A stretch of 64,000 nucleotides of DNA from contig NZ_CP029295.1 in NCBI RefSeq assembly GCF_003332325.1, forward strand, positions 248,001-312,000, in the 5' to 3' direction. Below are positions 1 to 11,180 of this stretch, piece by piece (within the stretch, counting starts at the first letter, position 1; each line of letters opens with the position of its first letter). The stretch is from [Mycoplasma] phocae (lineage in GTDB: Bacteria > Bacillota_I > Bacilli_A > Mycoplasmatales > Metamycoplasmataceae). The notes beneath the pieces were generated by a model. That model saw only the letters and a list, made by a program, of their open reading frames with translations. It had not been told where the DNA came from and made no database searches. A program made the translations under genes and the position numbers.

Positions 1-1929
1 TATGATTTAGATAATCCGTCTGTTCCCGATTCAGTTTACGATATTGAATTTAATAAATTAAAAAAATTAGAAGAGCAATATGCTCACTATTTTTCTTATG
101 ATGAACTAAAATCATCACCAACACAAAAAATCAACTCATCTGCTTCAAATATTTTTAAAAAAGTTCGACATGATAGTCCAATGCTTTCATTGAATAAAGC
201 TTATTCAATTGATGAAATTAAAAAGTTCATTGATAACATTGCCAAGATTACTGATCAATATAGTTTTTTTATCGAACCTAAGATTGATGGTATTTCAATT
301 TCCATCAAATATAGAAATGGCAAATTATTTCAAGCTCTTACTCGTGGTGATGGAAAAATTGGAGAAGATGTAACTGAAAATGTTCTGCAAATTAAAGATG
401 TTCCTAAAACTATTAATTATCCTAATGATTTAGAAGTTAGAGGAGAGATATATTTATCGCTTGAAGAATTTAATAATCTAAATAAAGAATTAGATTCAAA
501 AGGAAAAGCAAAATTAGCAAATCCCAGAAATGCTGCCGCAGGAACATTGAGACAATTAAATTCACAAATTGTTAAAGAAAGAAATTTATCAGCATTTTTA
601 TACTATGTAGTTAATCCAACTCAACATCAAATTGAGACTATGGAGCAATCATTTCATTTTTTAAATTCGTTAGGATTTATGGTTTCAAAAGAAGTCAAAC
701 ACATCACTAGCATTCAAGAAATTGAAAAGTATATTAATGAATTTAAGAATATTAAACAATTATTGAATTATGAAACTGATGGCATCGTTATTAAATTAAA
801 CGAGATAAAATATTATAACAAATTAGGATCAACATCAAAATTTCCACATTCAGCAATAGCTTTTAAATATGAACCAGACACAGCAATAACAATTCTTAAA
901 AAAATATTTATAACAACGGGTAGAACTGGATTAATCACCTATAATGCTCTACTTGAGCCAGTTGAATTATCAGGATCATTAGTTAGCTATGCAACACTCA
1001 ATAATTTTCAATACATTGACGATTTAAATTTAAATGAAAATGATTTAGTTTATGTCAAAAAAGCTGGCGAAATTATTCCATGTATTATTGGCCTAGCTTC
1101 GAAAAAAAATAAGGATAATAATTCTAAATTTAGTAAATTTTTATTCTGTTCATATTGTAATTCACCTTTACAAGATTCAAATTCACAACTTGAACAATTC
1201 TGTGTCAATCCAAAATGTCCAGAAATAAATCGGAGAAAGTTAATTCACTTTTGCTCAAAGGAAGCAATGGATATTGCTTCATTAGGAGAAAAAAATATTG
1301 AACTTCTTATTGATAATAAACTACTATCAACACCACCAGATATTTATAAGCTTAAAAACTTTAAAGATGAATTAGTTAAATTAGAAAGATTAGGAAATAA
1401 ATCAGTACTAAAAATTCTTGATGCCATCGAAGAAACTAAAAACAAATCACTAGAAAAGTTAATTTTTGCGTTGTCAATTAAACTAATAGGTGCTAAGGTT
1501 GCAAAACTAATAGCATCTGAAGTAAAAGAATTCAACAAATTTGTTACTTTTAATTTTTCGGATTTAATGAAATATAATGAAATTGGAGAAAAAGTTACTA
1601 ATTCGATTATCGAATGAGTTAAAAATGAAGATAATATTAAACTTGTCAATGATTTACTGAATGAAGGTCTTAATTTAAAATATATAAATTATGCTAAGAA
1701 TACCAAATTTCAGAATTGTTCATTTGTCATAACTGGTGTTCTTTCAAAACCAAGATCTTATTTTGAAGATTTAATTATTACTAATGGTGGAATTTTAAAA
1801 AATTCAATATCATCTAAAACAACTTATTTACTGGCGGGTCACGACGGAGGATCAAAGCTTTCAAAAGCCAATAGCCTAGGAGTAAAAATAATTAACGAAA
1901 ATGAATTTAATGAACTAATGAGAGATTAA
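1..1929 (+). CDS. ligA: NAD-dependent DNA ligase LigA (5' end outside window)
   Basis: Seals nicks in duplex DNA using NAD+, in replication and repair. The window opens inside the N-terminal Ia domain (YDLDNPSVPDSVYD). The adenylation lysine is in EPKIDG at about 271-288 (AAG at 280-282), followed by the nucleotidyltransferase and OB regions. A four-cysteine zinc finger (CSYC...CVNPKC) lies at about 1147-1230, then helix-hairpin-helix repeats and a C-terminal BRCT domain. A UGA at 1615-1617 is read as Trp and joins the HhH and BRCT parts. About 642 residues are visible, so only a short N-terminal piece is missing. The 3' end overlaps the convergent comEC by 15 bases. Confidence 0.97.
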
Positions 1930-3213
1930 ATGCTTTCATTTTTTTATTAACAATTTTAGCTCATAAATTTCATAAAAAACAAAACTCAAAATAATAGCCA
2001 AGAATGGTAGTTTTATCACATTAATCATATAAACTCCTCTATGAATAAAATTGATGAATGCTTCTAGAAATATAAAATAATAATAAGTTAAATAATTAGT
2101 TCATCAAAAAAATAGTGAAAAGCAATACGAAATAATAGCGATAGGTAAAAATAAAAGTTGATAAATAAAACCAAGTATGTTAATTCGATCATTAATTGAA
2201 ATACTAATTAAAGTTGAAAAAATGTATGCCACAAAAAGAATTAATAAATTTTTTAGTCATTCTCGTTTAATAAAGGTAAAAAGTTCAATAGAAATGAATA
2301 TGATCATGGTAATTCCATATGATAAAATAAAAGCAAAACTAAAAATGTTTGATATATTAAACAATGTTGTAATTAAAGCGGTCATTGATAATATTGCTAG
2401 ATTTGAAATTTTATTTTTCAAATAAAGTTTATTTATTGAGTATATAAAAATAAATATAAAAGCCCTAGTAGCACTAATGGGAAAATTAAGAATAATTAAA
2501 TAAATTAATAGTAAAAAAATCGCAATAAAATAAGAAATTCGATGTTTTTTCATTACATAATTTATTGTTAGAAAAATTAACCCAAAATGAAATCCACTAA
2601 CTGTAAAATAATGAAAAATATTCAGCTCTTTTAATTTCATTATTGTTGGATCTTTTCCGTCGTACACATTCAATAAAATTAGAAATAAATATTTTTTAAC
2701 AATGGAATGATGATATCCAAAGTTAATTATCGGAATTTTTTCAATTACATAATTATTTTTGTCAATAATTAGTTGTAGAAATGTTCCTTGACTTAAATTA
2801 AAGGAACTTAAATTTTTTATAAGTGATATTTTTCCATCAACAAAAATTTTATATTTGAAAAAAGCATCATTTTTTATTCGAATGTTATTTATTAATAGTT
2901 TTAAATTCTTATATTTCGCAATTATTGAATTATCAAAAATTCTAATAATGTTTATTTTCGCATTAATTTTGACATTATCATAAGAGTTTATAATTCACTT
3001 GAAAGCTAAAAAAGCAATTGAAAATAACAACATAAATCAAAATAATAAAATTCAATATCTTCAATTGAGAATATTGATAGCTGATATAAAAATAATTAAT
3101 GCAATGAAAATCGGTAAATTAATTTTTCACAATAACAGTAGAAATACTAATGCTGCGATCGTGGCTGAAATAAAGGAATTTATAAAAGAATATTGTTTTG
3201 CAAAATTTTTAAT
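1915..3213 (-). CDS. comEC: ComEC/Rec2-like DNA uptake channel, short form
   Basis: Predicted polytopic membrane protein of 432 residues. It carries the ComEC competence-domain signature (FHYFTVSGFHFGLIF, around 2600-2640), followed by many hydrophobic segments. An N-terminal pair of membrane helices is followed by an extracytoplasmic OB-like stretch. It is much shorter than full ComEC (roughly 750 residues) and shows no C-terminal metallo-beta-lactamase domain. Several UGA codons are read as Trp. No ATG lies near the N-terminus. I chose ATT at 3211-3213 because AGGAG sits 7 bases upstream; the next in-frame ATG would remove the first helices. It overlaps the comEA 3' end by 34 bases, implying coupled translation. 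Role in DNA import is inferred from family and neighbour. Confidence 0.85.
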
Positions 3214-3698
3214 GTTTTTTCTCCTATACCATTGATTTTTGCCAATTCTTGTCAGGTAGTTTTATAATCATTTTCCTCTAAATGACTAATAATTAATACC
3301 GCAATTTTCTTTCTAATTCCTAAATTAATAAAATCTGAAGCATTTTTAAAATACTTAAGTTCTTTTTTTACATTTCTAAATTCTTTAATAAATATTTTTT
3401 GATTATCTTTTAATTTTTCTTGACGATTTACATTATTTAAATTAGCTCCAAATTTTAATTTGCTTTTAATTAAAAGGTCATTTATCGTTGCTCCAAATTT
3501 TAATGAATAATCACCAGGATATAAAACAGCGCCATCTATTCTCACGGTAATATATTTTGATTCGTTATCATTATTTGAATTTTCTTTTAGTTTGCTCTTA
3601 GCAAAAAAATTGCTATGAATTGCTATAGAAGATAACACAATTAGTGATGATATAACGAAACCAACTGATATAAAAATTATTTTTTTGCCTTTTTTCAT
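3180..3698 (-). CDS. comEA: ComEA-like DNA-binding membrane protein
   Basis: 172 residues. One N-terminal membrane helix (about 8-28), then an SLBB-type beta domain (ITVRIDGAVLYPGDY, residues 50-64 onward), then a C-terminal helix-hairpin-helix with NGIG at 156-159. This is the ComEA layout: a membrane-anchored receptor that binds incoming double-stranded DNA and passes it to ComEC. The UGA at 3249-3251 is Trp; stopping there would lose the DNA-binding motif. The start ATG has an AAGGA site 5-6 bases upstream. It is immediately upstream of, and overlaps, comEC. A role in scavenging nucleotides rather than transformation is equally possible in a mycoplasma. Confidence 0.85.
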
Positions 3699-3821
3699 AA
3701 TATTTCCTTTTTCATATTATGAATTACTATTAAATTTAAATTTGATTTTTAAGAAAAATATAATAAAAAAATAATAATTAATTTTTTGAAAATACAGTGT
3801 TCAAAAGCATATGAATAAATT

Positions 3822-3856
3822 AAAAATCACAACCTTGTTTAATTGTGATTTTTTCT
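3822..3856 (-). terminator. Rho-independent terminator after yebC
   Basis: AAAATCACAA pairs with TTGTGATTTT around a short loop, with T runs on both sides. It lies 10 bases beyond the yebC stop codon. Confidence 0.75.
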
Positions 3857-3865
3857 AACATAATT

Positions 3866-4603
3866 TTACTCACTAACTGGATTAGCGTTGTGTCATATTT
3901 CTTGAATATCTTCATCATCTTCTAAATCATCAACGAAATTTTCAATTTGATTAAATTTTTCTTCTGGTACATCAATTTTAGAATTAGCTAAATAAGTAAC
4001 TTCTGCTGTAAGATAATTTTCAATTTTGAAATTTTCATCAACGGCTTGTTTAACTTTTTGAAAATTAGATGGATCAGTTATTATAGTATAAACATTATCC
4101 TCATTGACAAAATCTGATGCTCCAGCTTCTAAAACAGTCATCATAACTTCTTCTTCATTTGCTAATTCATTTGAAAATTCAATTAAACCTTTTTGATCGA
4201 AAACATATGGAATGGTTCCTTGTTTTCCTAATTGGCCATTATGTTTATTAAAATAGTGTTTGATGTTTGATGATAGCCGATTAAAGTTATCAGTTAAACA
4301 ACTTACTAAAAAATTAACACCGCCAAATGCTGTTCCTGAATATAAATAACCTTGAAAATTGGCACCTTCTTTTGAGCCACCGGCAACTTTCGAAATTGCT
4401 TTTTCAATATTTGATTTGGGCATACTTTTAGCTTTTGCCTTAGCAATTGCTAATTTTAGACTTGGATTAGAGTCCGGGTCTGGTCCTCCGATTGTAGCAG
4501 CAACAATAATTTCTTTTGAAAATTTTTGAAAAAGTTTGCTTCGTTTAGCATCCATTGCCGCCTTGTGATTTTTTGTTGTCGCTCATTTTGAGTGTCCTGA
4601 CAT
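3866..4603 (-). CDS. yebC: YebC/PmpR (TACO1) family protein
   Basis: 245 residues, full length for the family. The N-terminus MSGHSKWATTKNHKAA is the family hallmark, and RSKLFQKFSKEI and GGPDPDSNPSL follow as expected. Homologues were long annotated as transcriptional regulators; more recent work on the family points to easing ribosome stalling at proline-rich stretches. I only infer which role applies here. The start ATG has TAGGAGA upstream. Two Trp UGA codons (one in SKWATT, one near the C-terminus) split the standard-code reading. It is transcribed alone and ends in a strong hairpin. Confidence 0.95.
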
Positions 4604-4686
4604 ATTATTCTCCTAATAAATTTGCTGTTGTAAATAATTAATGTTTATTATATCAAAAAAATAATCGAGTATATTTAAGAATTGAT

Positions 4687-4692
4687 TATAAT
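4687..4692 (+). promoter_or_regulatory. -10 box of holA
   Basis: TATAAT ends 7 bases before the holA ATG, so the transcript would start at or next to the start codon. An AAGG lies in the gap, but would fall at or before the predicted RNA 5' end. Confidence 0.5.
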
Positions 4693-4699
4693 AAGGTAT

Positions 4700-5659
4700 A
4701 TGTATTTAATTAAAGGAAATGAAAATTATTTTATTAAGCTCGAAATTAATAAGATAATTGAAAAACTAAAAAAAGAACATAATGATTTAGAAATTTATAA
4801 TTTTTATCAATTAATTAATTTAGAAGAATTATCTGATGCGATTTTTAATTCTGATATGTTCAACACTCCAAAAGTAATCATTATTGAAAATGCCGATTTT
4901 TTCAATAATAAAATTAAAACAAACCCCAATGAAATTAATGAATTTTTATCACTTATCAAAAATCAAGTTGAAGATTGTACAATTATATTTACTCAAGACA
5001 TTCAAAAATATGATAAAAATTTTGCGCCATCAAATACGTTTAAAGCTATTGAAAAAGAAGCAACCGTCATTGAAGCTAATAAAATTCCTGATAGAGATTT
5101 AGCGGCATATATTAAAAAAATGGTTTTAGCTAAAAAAGGCACAATTGACGAATTTGCTTTATCACAATTTTTAGTAATGGTTCCAAATGATATGAGTTTA
5201 ATTAGTAGTGAAATTGATAAGTTATTACTTCAAAACAATCATATTACTGAGACAATGATAATCAATAGTAGTGTTGCTTCATCAACAAATATTGATTTTT
5301 CATTTACAGATGCCATTTTAAAACAACTACCACCACATATTATTATGTTACATTACAATGAACAATTAAACTATGGCATTTCTCCAACACAAATAATTTC
5401 GCAAATTGCTAATATTTTAGTTACAGCCAAAAACATAGCTATCTTTAGATCAAACCATTTTACTCAAGAAGAAATTTCAACAGAGCTAAATATGCACATT
5501 TATAGAGTAAAATTATTTCAAGATTTCATTAATAAATTTACAACTACAAAATTGAATTTTTTAATTCAGGAACTTGCTAAATTAGAATTAGAAATCAAAA
5601 AAGGTAATACAGATGAAATACTGGCATTAAAATGATTTATGTTAAATCTAATTAAATAA
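4700..5659 (+). CDS. holA: DNA polymerase III delta subunit
   Basis: Clamp-loader delta subunit; opens the sliding clamp at primed sites. 319 residues, typical length. The N-terminal AAA+-like fold begins MYLIKGNENYFIKLEINKII and continues with strands such as KVIIIENADFF, without a Walker motif, as expected for delta. The C-terminal collar region (LHYNEQLNYGISPTQIISQIANIL) matches the family pattern. A UGA at 5633-5635 is Trp, giving eight more codons to TAA. I chose ATG 4700; an in-frame TTG at 4682 lies upstream of the -10 box and is unlikely. The next gene follows after 11 bases. Confidence 0.85.
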
Positions 5660-5670
5660 AGGGAGATATT

Positions 5671-7212
5671 ATGCTACAAAATGCAACACCACGAATATTA
5701 TTATATGAAATTAAACTAGAAACTTTTTGTGATAGCAATGGAAGTAATTTCGGAGATTTTAATGGACTTCTATCAAAAAAAGAGTATTTGAAAAGTCTAA
5801 ATATCAATGTTTTGGCAATTAACGATATTCTTAGTCAGTATCAAAATAAATTCGAATTACAAGAAATAAAAAAGCGCTATGGTTCAGTTTCGAATTTTGT
5901 ATCATGTGTAAATCAATTTCGCGAAATTGATATTGAAATTGCTCCAATAATAGATATTAGTAAAATTAAACAATCATACATCAATTTAAATAATATGTTA
6001 GATTTGTATGAATTAAGCAATGATAATAACAATACTAAAAAATTAACATCGCTAGATACATATTTGATTAATGATAATGATAAAAACACAAGCCTTGACG
6101 CTCTGTCAAATTTAATTAAATATCTTACTAAAGTAGTTAGTTTCTATGCACAATGTAAGGTGAAGACAATTATAATTTCCAATTTTGATTTTTTAATTGA
6201 TGAAAACAATTTGGATGAAGCAAATAAATTTCAATTTTTACAAGATGTGTATCGAATCATTAAAAGAATTAATGTTGATATCACCGTTATTCTAAAGAAC
6301 TCCTATTTTAAAAAACCAATTTTTAAAAAAATGCTAAATTTAGAAAAACAATGTTTTGATTATCTATATCTAAATTTTTTAGCAAATAATCAACTAACTA
6401 ATAATTTTAAAAAAGCAAAACTCCAAAAATTTAATTTTAAAATTTTTTTAAAAGAATATAAACCATTTACTGATGATAAACGAATAATTCTAACATTGGG
6501 GGCAGATCATGTTGGAAGAATAAATTCACGATGAGGTAATGAACTCGGATATATTTATGAGGCGGCAAAAACTTTTTTAATGATAATGTTTGCTGCTCAT
6601 AATTCAGTGGGAATATATTATGGCGATGAGTTAGGAATTTTACGAGCCAAAATTAGAAAAACCTATGATTTCAATAATGAAAATTACAATGAAGAAAAAA
6701 GATTTTATCAAGCTAATAATATATCAAATGAAGAATATTTTAAGGCACAAGCATTTCAAAATAAATGAAGTTCTTATACTTGAATGCCTTGAAACGAAAT
6801 GAGTGGTATTAGTAGATCAAATGAAAATAAAAACAGCTTGATTTTAAGTCCAATAAAATTAAATATTACCAATGTTGATTATCAGCTAAAAACTCAAAGC
6901 AGCCCATTGATTTTTTTAAAAGAGTTATATGAGTTTATTTTTAAGTCAAATGACTCTAAACTATTAGGAGATTCAACAATTGCAATCTCTTCACATAGAA
7001 AAGGAATTATAAAAATTCAACACCGCTTGAGTGATAATAAAATCATTATGTTTGTTATAAATTTAACAGCTAAACACTTAACGTTTAGAAATAATGATGA
7101 ATATAAAATAATTTTAAGTACATATCATGACAAATTTTATTCATCAGTTCCTAATAATCTATGTCCATTCGAAAGTCTTATATTAATTAAAGAAAATGAA
7201 ATTATTAGTTAA
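5671..7212 (+). CDS. GH13 alpha-glucosidase-like protein, catalytic residues lost
   Basis: 513 residues, with a good Shine-Dalgarno (AAAGGGAG). It aligns by pattern with oligo-1,6-glucosidase-type GH13 enzymes: LLYEIKLETFCDSNG (cf. VYQIYPRSFKDSNGDG), the central IINSRWGN-type block (residues 281-290), GIYYGDELG and SYTWMPWNEMSG. The active-site motifs are absent. The NHD block reads A278-D279-H280, the VNH block reads IIDIS, and no GFRxD nucleophile or acid/base Glu region is recognisable. The reading frame is open across five internal UGA (Trp) codons, so it is maintained, not a fresh pseudogene. Probably a non-catalytic carbohydrate-family protein; function unknown. It follows holA by 11 bases. 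Confidence 0.7.
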
Positions 7213-7300
7213 TTTAATTTGAGTTGCTAGTGTTTATTAATTATATTTTTGTTTTCAAAATTAATAATATATAATTTAATTCTAGTATGTAAGGAGTAAT

Positions 7301-7867
7301 ATGAATAATTTTTTAGCAAAATTTGCTGAATCTTCAGAAGTAAAACCTTCTGGAGGCATTGGTAATACAGTTTTATATGTATTGCTAGGAATTCTTCTTA
7401 GTTTTCTAATTGCCTACATTATTTGAAAAGTAATAAAAGGAAAAATATATAAGAAAAAAGCTGAAAAAGTTGAACAAATAAAGGCCAAAAAGATTTTATC
7501 TCTATATTATGAATATATTTTGAGTTTTCAGGAGATTATTATATTCACTCAAAATGAATTAGACAAATTCATGAAAGGTGATTCTAACCGGAAAATGGGA
7601 GAAATTAAAAATGGTTCAAAAAAATTATTACAGAAATTAATTAACCGTGAAGATTTCTCAACCTCTTTTTTAGAAAAGAATGAATATAAAGCTTTTATAA
7701 ATAATGTAGATAGTCTTAACTTAGTGCAATGTAATTTGTGAGCTAAAAAAATCCCCGAAACTTTGGAGTTTTTTAAACAGCAATACGAATCAGTGCCTGA
7801 GGGAAATAAGAAATCAGAATATCTAGATCTGGTTAGAAAATCAATTATGGAGAAATATTATGAATAA
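7301..7867 (+). CDS. Hypothetical single-pass membrane protein
   Basis: 188 residues of unknown function. AAGGAG precedes the ATG at 7301 and TATAAT lies at 7270-7275. There is one strong membrane helix (about residues 22-44, TVLYVLLGILLSFLIAYIIW), then a basic stretch (KGKIYKKKAEKVEQIKAKK) and a helical cytosolic domain of about 140 residues. No enzymatic motif is recognised. UGA is used for Trp twice. The stop codon overlaps the pgsA start by 8 bases, so the two are co-translated. A membrane role tied to phospholipid synthesis is only a guess from position. Confidence 0.75.
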
Positions 7868-8771
7868 AAATGTAAGTGATTCAAAATCACAAACAAAAAA
7901 AATAAAATCAAAATTTGGTATCGCAAACTGATTAACTGTAACGCGAATGTTAATCATGATTCCCTTTATTTGTATTTTATCAGCTTCATCAGCCTTAATT
8001 TTGAGTGGTGGAGGAAGCTTTGCTTATTCAGGAATAAAAATAATTTCTGAAAATAAACATGCGGTGTCGCTTTCGATTATGTATTGACTTAACGTCGGAT
8101 TATTTATTGCAGCTATGATTACCGATTTTGTCGATGGATATTATGCTCGGAAAACTAAAACCGTTTCCACTTTTGGAAAAGTTTTTGATCCAATTGCTGA
8201 TAAAATAGCTACAGTTTTAATGATGATATTTTTATCAATAGCAAATTATAGTTATCTTCCAATTGTAGTTTTATTTATCATAAGAGACATAATGGTAGAT
8301 GGTTCAAGATTATATGCTGCTAAAAAAGATATTAAAATCGCCGCTAATTGATGAGGAAAAGCTAAAACTATTGTTGTTTCTTTATCATTAATTATCATAG
8401 CTTTTGCCGGCCCTTGATTATACGGTTATGAAATAAGCAAAGAAGATAACAATAAATACTTAAAATTCTATGCTAATATTCCATTAATTTTAGGTTTGAT
8501 TGTTGCCTGAGTTAGTGGAATAATCTATATGTCAAAATATTTAAAAGGAATTAAAAATTCATTAAATGAAAATGCTAATTCATCTTCTAAATTAAACATG
8601 ACTAATCAACAAAATACAAATGATACAGTTAGACCGCTAAATGAAAGCAGTAAAAAACCTGAAATTGAAGAAATTAAATCAAGTAAGCCAATTAATAATC
8701 AAAACAATACTAAAGATAATAAAGAATCAAAATCTGGTGAAGATATTGCTGATGACCCATTTTTTGATTAA
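7860..8771 (+). CDS. pgsA: CDP-diacylglycerol-glycerol-3-phosphate phosphatidyltransferase
   Basis: Makes phosphatidylglycerol phosphate, the first committed step to PG and cardiolipin. The CDP-alcohol phosphotransferase motif D-G-x2-A-R-x8-G-x3-D-x3-D is complete at residues 92-114 (D92, G93, A96, R97, G106, D110, D114). About six membrane helices are present. The enzyme core ends near residue 230. A hydrophilic Asn/Ser/Lys-rich tail of about 75 residues follows, ending DDPFFD; it is not part of the family domain. The start ATG overlaps the upstream gene. Internal UGA codons are Trp (for example NWLTVTR). Confidence 0.93.
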
Positions 8772-8863
8772 AATAAGATTTTTATGTATTAACAAACAAT
8801 AAAACAAAAAACATTTATAATATTCAATATACTTAATTGAAGATATTGATAGGAGGTGCATAT

Positions 8864-9016
8864 ATGCCAAGAGAAGGATTAACCTTAAGATGTGAAACTT
8901 GTAAAATGGAAAACTATATAACAAAGAAAAACAAGAAATTGCATCCTGATAAAATGGAAGTAACAAAATACTGCTCAAAATGTAATTCACACACTGCTCA
9001 TAAAGAGAAAAAATAA
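8864..9016 (+). CDS. rpmG: 50S ribosomal protein L33
   Basis: 50 residues, with a strong AGGAGG site 8 bases before the [16 protein letters not shown] and [16 protein letters not shown] are typical L33. Both CxxC zinc knuckles are intact, so this is the zinc-binding C+ form. It lies 15 bases upstream of pepP and is probably co-transcribed with it. It is too short for many ORF cut-offs. Confidence 0.95.
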   Translation: MPREGLTLRCETCKMENYITKKNKKLHPDKMEVTKYCSKCNSHTAHKEKK

Positions 9017-9031
9017 TTTAAAGAGGTAAAA

Positions 9032-10066
9032 ATGTTAAAAACAAAATTAGAAAATATTTTTAAAGAAACAAAGGTGAACGCAATTATTTCTAGCTCTCCG
9101 CAAACTCGTTTATGATATTCAAATGTTCAAACTTCAGATGGATATCTAATAATTGAACCTGAAAAAGCTTATCTTTTTGTTGATGGTAGATATATTGAAT
9201 ATGTAACCAAGAACGCAAAAAATGTTGAGGTTCATTTATTAGAAGGAGACAGTTTTAAAACTTTTTTAGCAAAGAAAAATTATGCAAAAATTGGTGTAGA
9301 AAAAGAATATGCAACTCTTGAAACTTTAGATTATTTAGAATCAATTTTACCTAAAGCAAAACAAATTTCAATAACAGCACAAGAAATGAGAATTGTAAAG
9401 GATGAAGAAGAAATAGAAAAAATTAAAGAAGCTTGTTTAATTTCTTTACAAGCCTTTGAAGAGCTTAAAAAAGTATTAGTAGAAGGAATGACTGAACTTG
9501 AAGTTTCAAATAAATTAGGATATCTAATGAGATTATTTGGAGCTGAAAAAGAAAGTTTTGACACTATTGTTGCTTTTGGTTCAAATGCTGCTGAGCCTCA
9601 TCATCACCCTACAAATCGTAAATTAAATGATGGTGATATTGTTAAAGTTGATTTTGGTGCCCAATTCAAAGGATTTGCTAGTGATATAACTAGAACATTC
9701 TTCTTTGGAAAACCAAAAGAAAAAGAATTAGTTGAAATTCTTGAAATTGTAACAGAAGCTCAAAAATTAGGAATTGAAGCTGTTAAGCCTGGTATTCAAG
9801 CTAATGAAATTGATAAAATTTGTAGAGATTTCATTGATAACAAAGGATATGGTAAATTATTTATCCATTCAACTGGCCACGGTGTTGGAATTGATGTTCA
9901 CGAAATGCCAGGTGTAGGTCGAAAAGTTGAAAGCATTATACTAGAAGAAGGTATGATTATCACAGTTGAACCTGGAATTTACATCGAAGGTCTAGGCGGT
10001 GTTAGAATGGAAGACACAATTCTAGTAACTAGCGATGGCCATAAAATTTTGAGTAGCTTAGAGTAA
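9032..10066 (+). CDS. pepP: Xaa-Pro aminopeptidase (M24B family)
   Basis: Removes N-terminal residues preceding proline during peptide catabolism. 344 residues: an N-terminal creatinase-like domain (1-115), then the pita-bread catalytic domain. All five dinuclear metal ligands are present: D207 (KVDFG), D218 (SDITR), H283 (STGHGVG), E313 (VEPGIY) and E327 (VRMEDT). RBS AGAGG precedes the ATG at 9032. One UGA (Trp) near residue 28 makes a standard-code reading start late, inside the gene. A hairpin terminator follows. Confidence 0.94.
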
Positions 10067-10080
10067 TAAAATATAACTAT

Positions 10081-10110
10081 AAAAATATCTTTTATCATGG
10101 GATATTTTTT
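10081..10110 (+). terminator. Terminator after pepP
   Basis: AAAAATATC pairs perfectly with GATATTTTT across an 11-base loop and is followed by T residues. Confidence 0.8.
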
Positions 10111-10192
10111 TATTATTTGATTAATATAGCATTATAATTTATGTAATTACTTTTTACAAAAGTAATCAATAGAACAAAAATGGAGGAGTATT

Positions 10193-11146
10193 ATGAATAA
10201 AATATACTTAGCAGGTGGATGTTTTTGAGGAATGGAAGCATATTTTTCAAAAATTAAAGGAGTAATTAGTACAAGAGTGGGATATGCAAATGGCATTACC
10301 ACCGAAACTAGTTACTATCAAATTAAAAATACCGATCATGCTGAAACTGTAGAAATAGAATACAACCCTAATGTTATTAACCTAGCAGAAATTTTAGAAA
10401 GATTTTTACTATTAGTTGATCCTTATTCAATTAATAAACAAGGAAATGATATTGGAAGACAATATCGTACAGGAATTTATTATGTTGATGACTATAGTAG
10501 AAAATGTGCGCTATTAACATTAGAAATCTATGAAAAAAATCACAATGGTAAAAAAACTGTAATAGAAGTTGAAGAATTAAGTAATTTCATTCAAGCTGAA
10601 GAAAGTCACCAAAAATATTTAGAAAAACACCCTGGTGGATATTGTCACATTAACTTAAGCAATTTATCTATGCCACTTTCTAAATTTAAAAAACTTCAAC
10701 TAAATGAAATTGAAAATATGGAATTAGATGAACTTTCAAGAAGTGTAATGTTAGAAAAAGCTACAGAAAGACCATTTACTTCAAAATTAAATGACGAAAA
10801 AGCAATTGGTTTATTTGTTGATAAAATTAGTAAAGAAGCATTATTTATTAGTGATGATAAATTTGATTCAGGTTGTGGTTGACCTTCATTTACCAAAGGA
10901 ATTACCACAGATTCAATTAGCTACAATCAAGATCTCTCACACAACATGAATCGTATTGAAACTACATCAAGAATTCAAGATTCACATTTAGGCCATGTAT
11001 TTGAAGATGGACCTAAATTACGTGGTGGATTAAGATATTGTATTAATGGAGCAGCACTAAACTTTATTCCTGTTGAAAAATTAAAAAATAGTGTTTACGA
11101 AAATTATCTTCCATACTTTAAATCAGAAGTTGAAAAACACCAATAA
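10193..11146 (+). CDS. msrAB: Fused peptide-methionine sulfoxide reductase MsrA-MsrB
   Basis: Reduces both S- and R-methionine sulfoxide in oxidised proteins. 317 residues with an MsrA N-domain (AGGCFWGMEAYF; catalytic Cys10) and an MsrB C-domain (DSGCGWPSF, RIQDSHLGHVFEDGP, catalytic Cys283 in RYCIN). The zinc-binding CxxC pairs of many MsrB proteins are not seen, as in the zinc-free fused type. RBS GGAGGAG precedes the ATG. The Trp codons of GCFWG and GCGWP are both UGA. A single gene for both stereoisomers fits a small genome exposed to host oxidants. Confidence 0.95.
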
Positions 11147-11150
11147 AAAA

Positions 11151-11180
11151 ATTCTTACCTTAAAAGCGGTAAGATTTTTT
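11151..11180. terminator. Shared terminator between msrAB and nfo
   Basis: TCTTACC (11153-11159) pairs with GGTAAGA (11168-11174), flanked by A and T runs, between two convergent genes. It overlaps the nfo stop codon by two bases. Confidence 0.75.
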
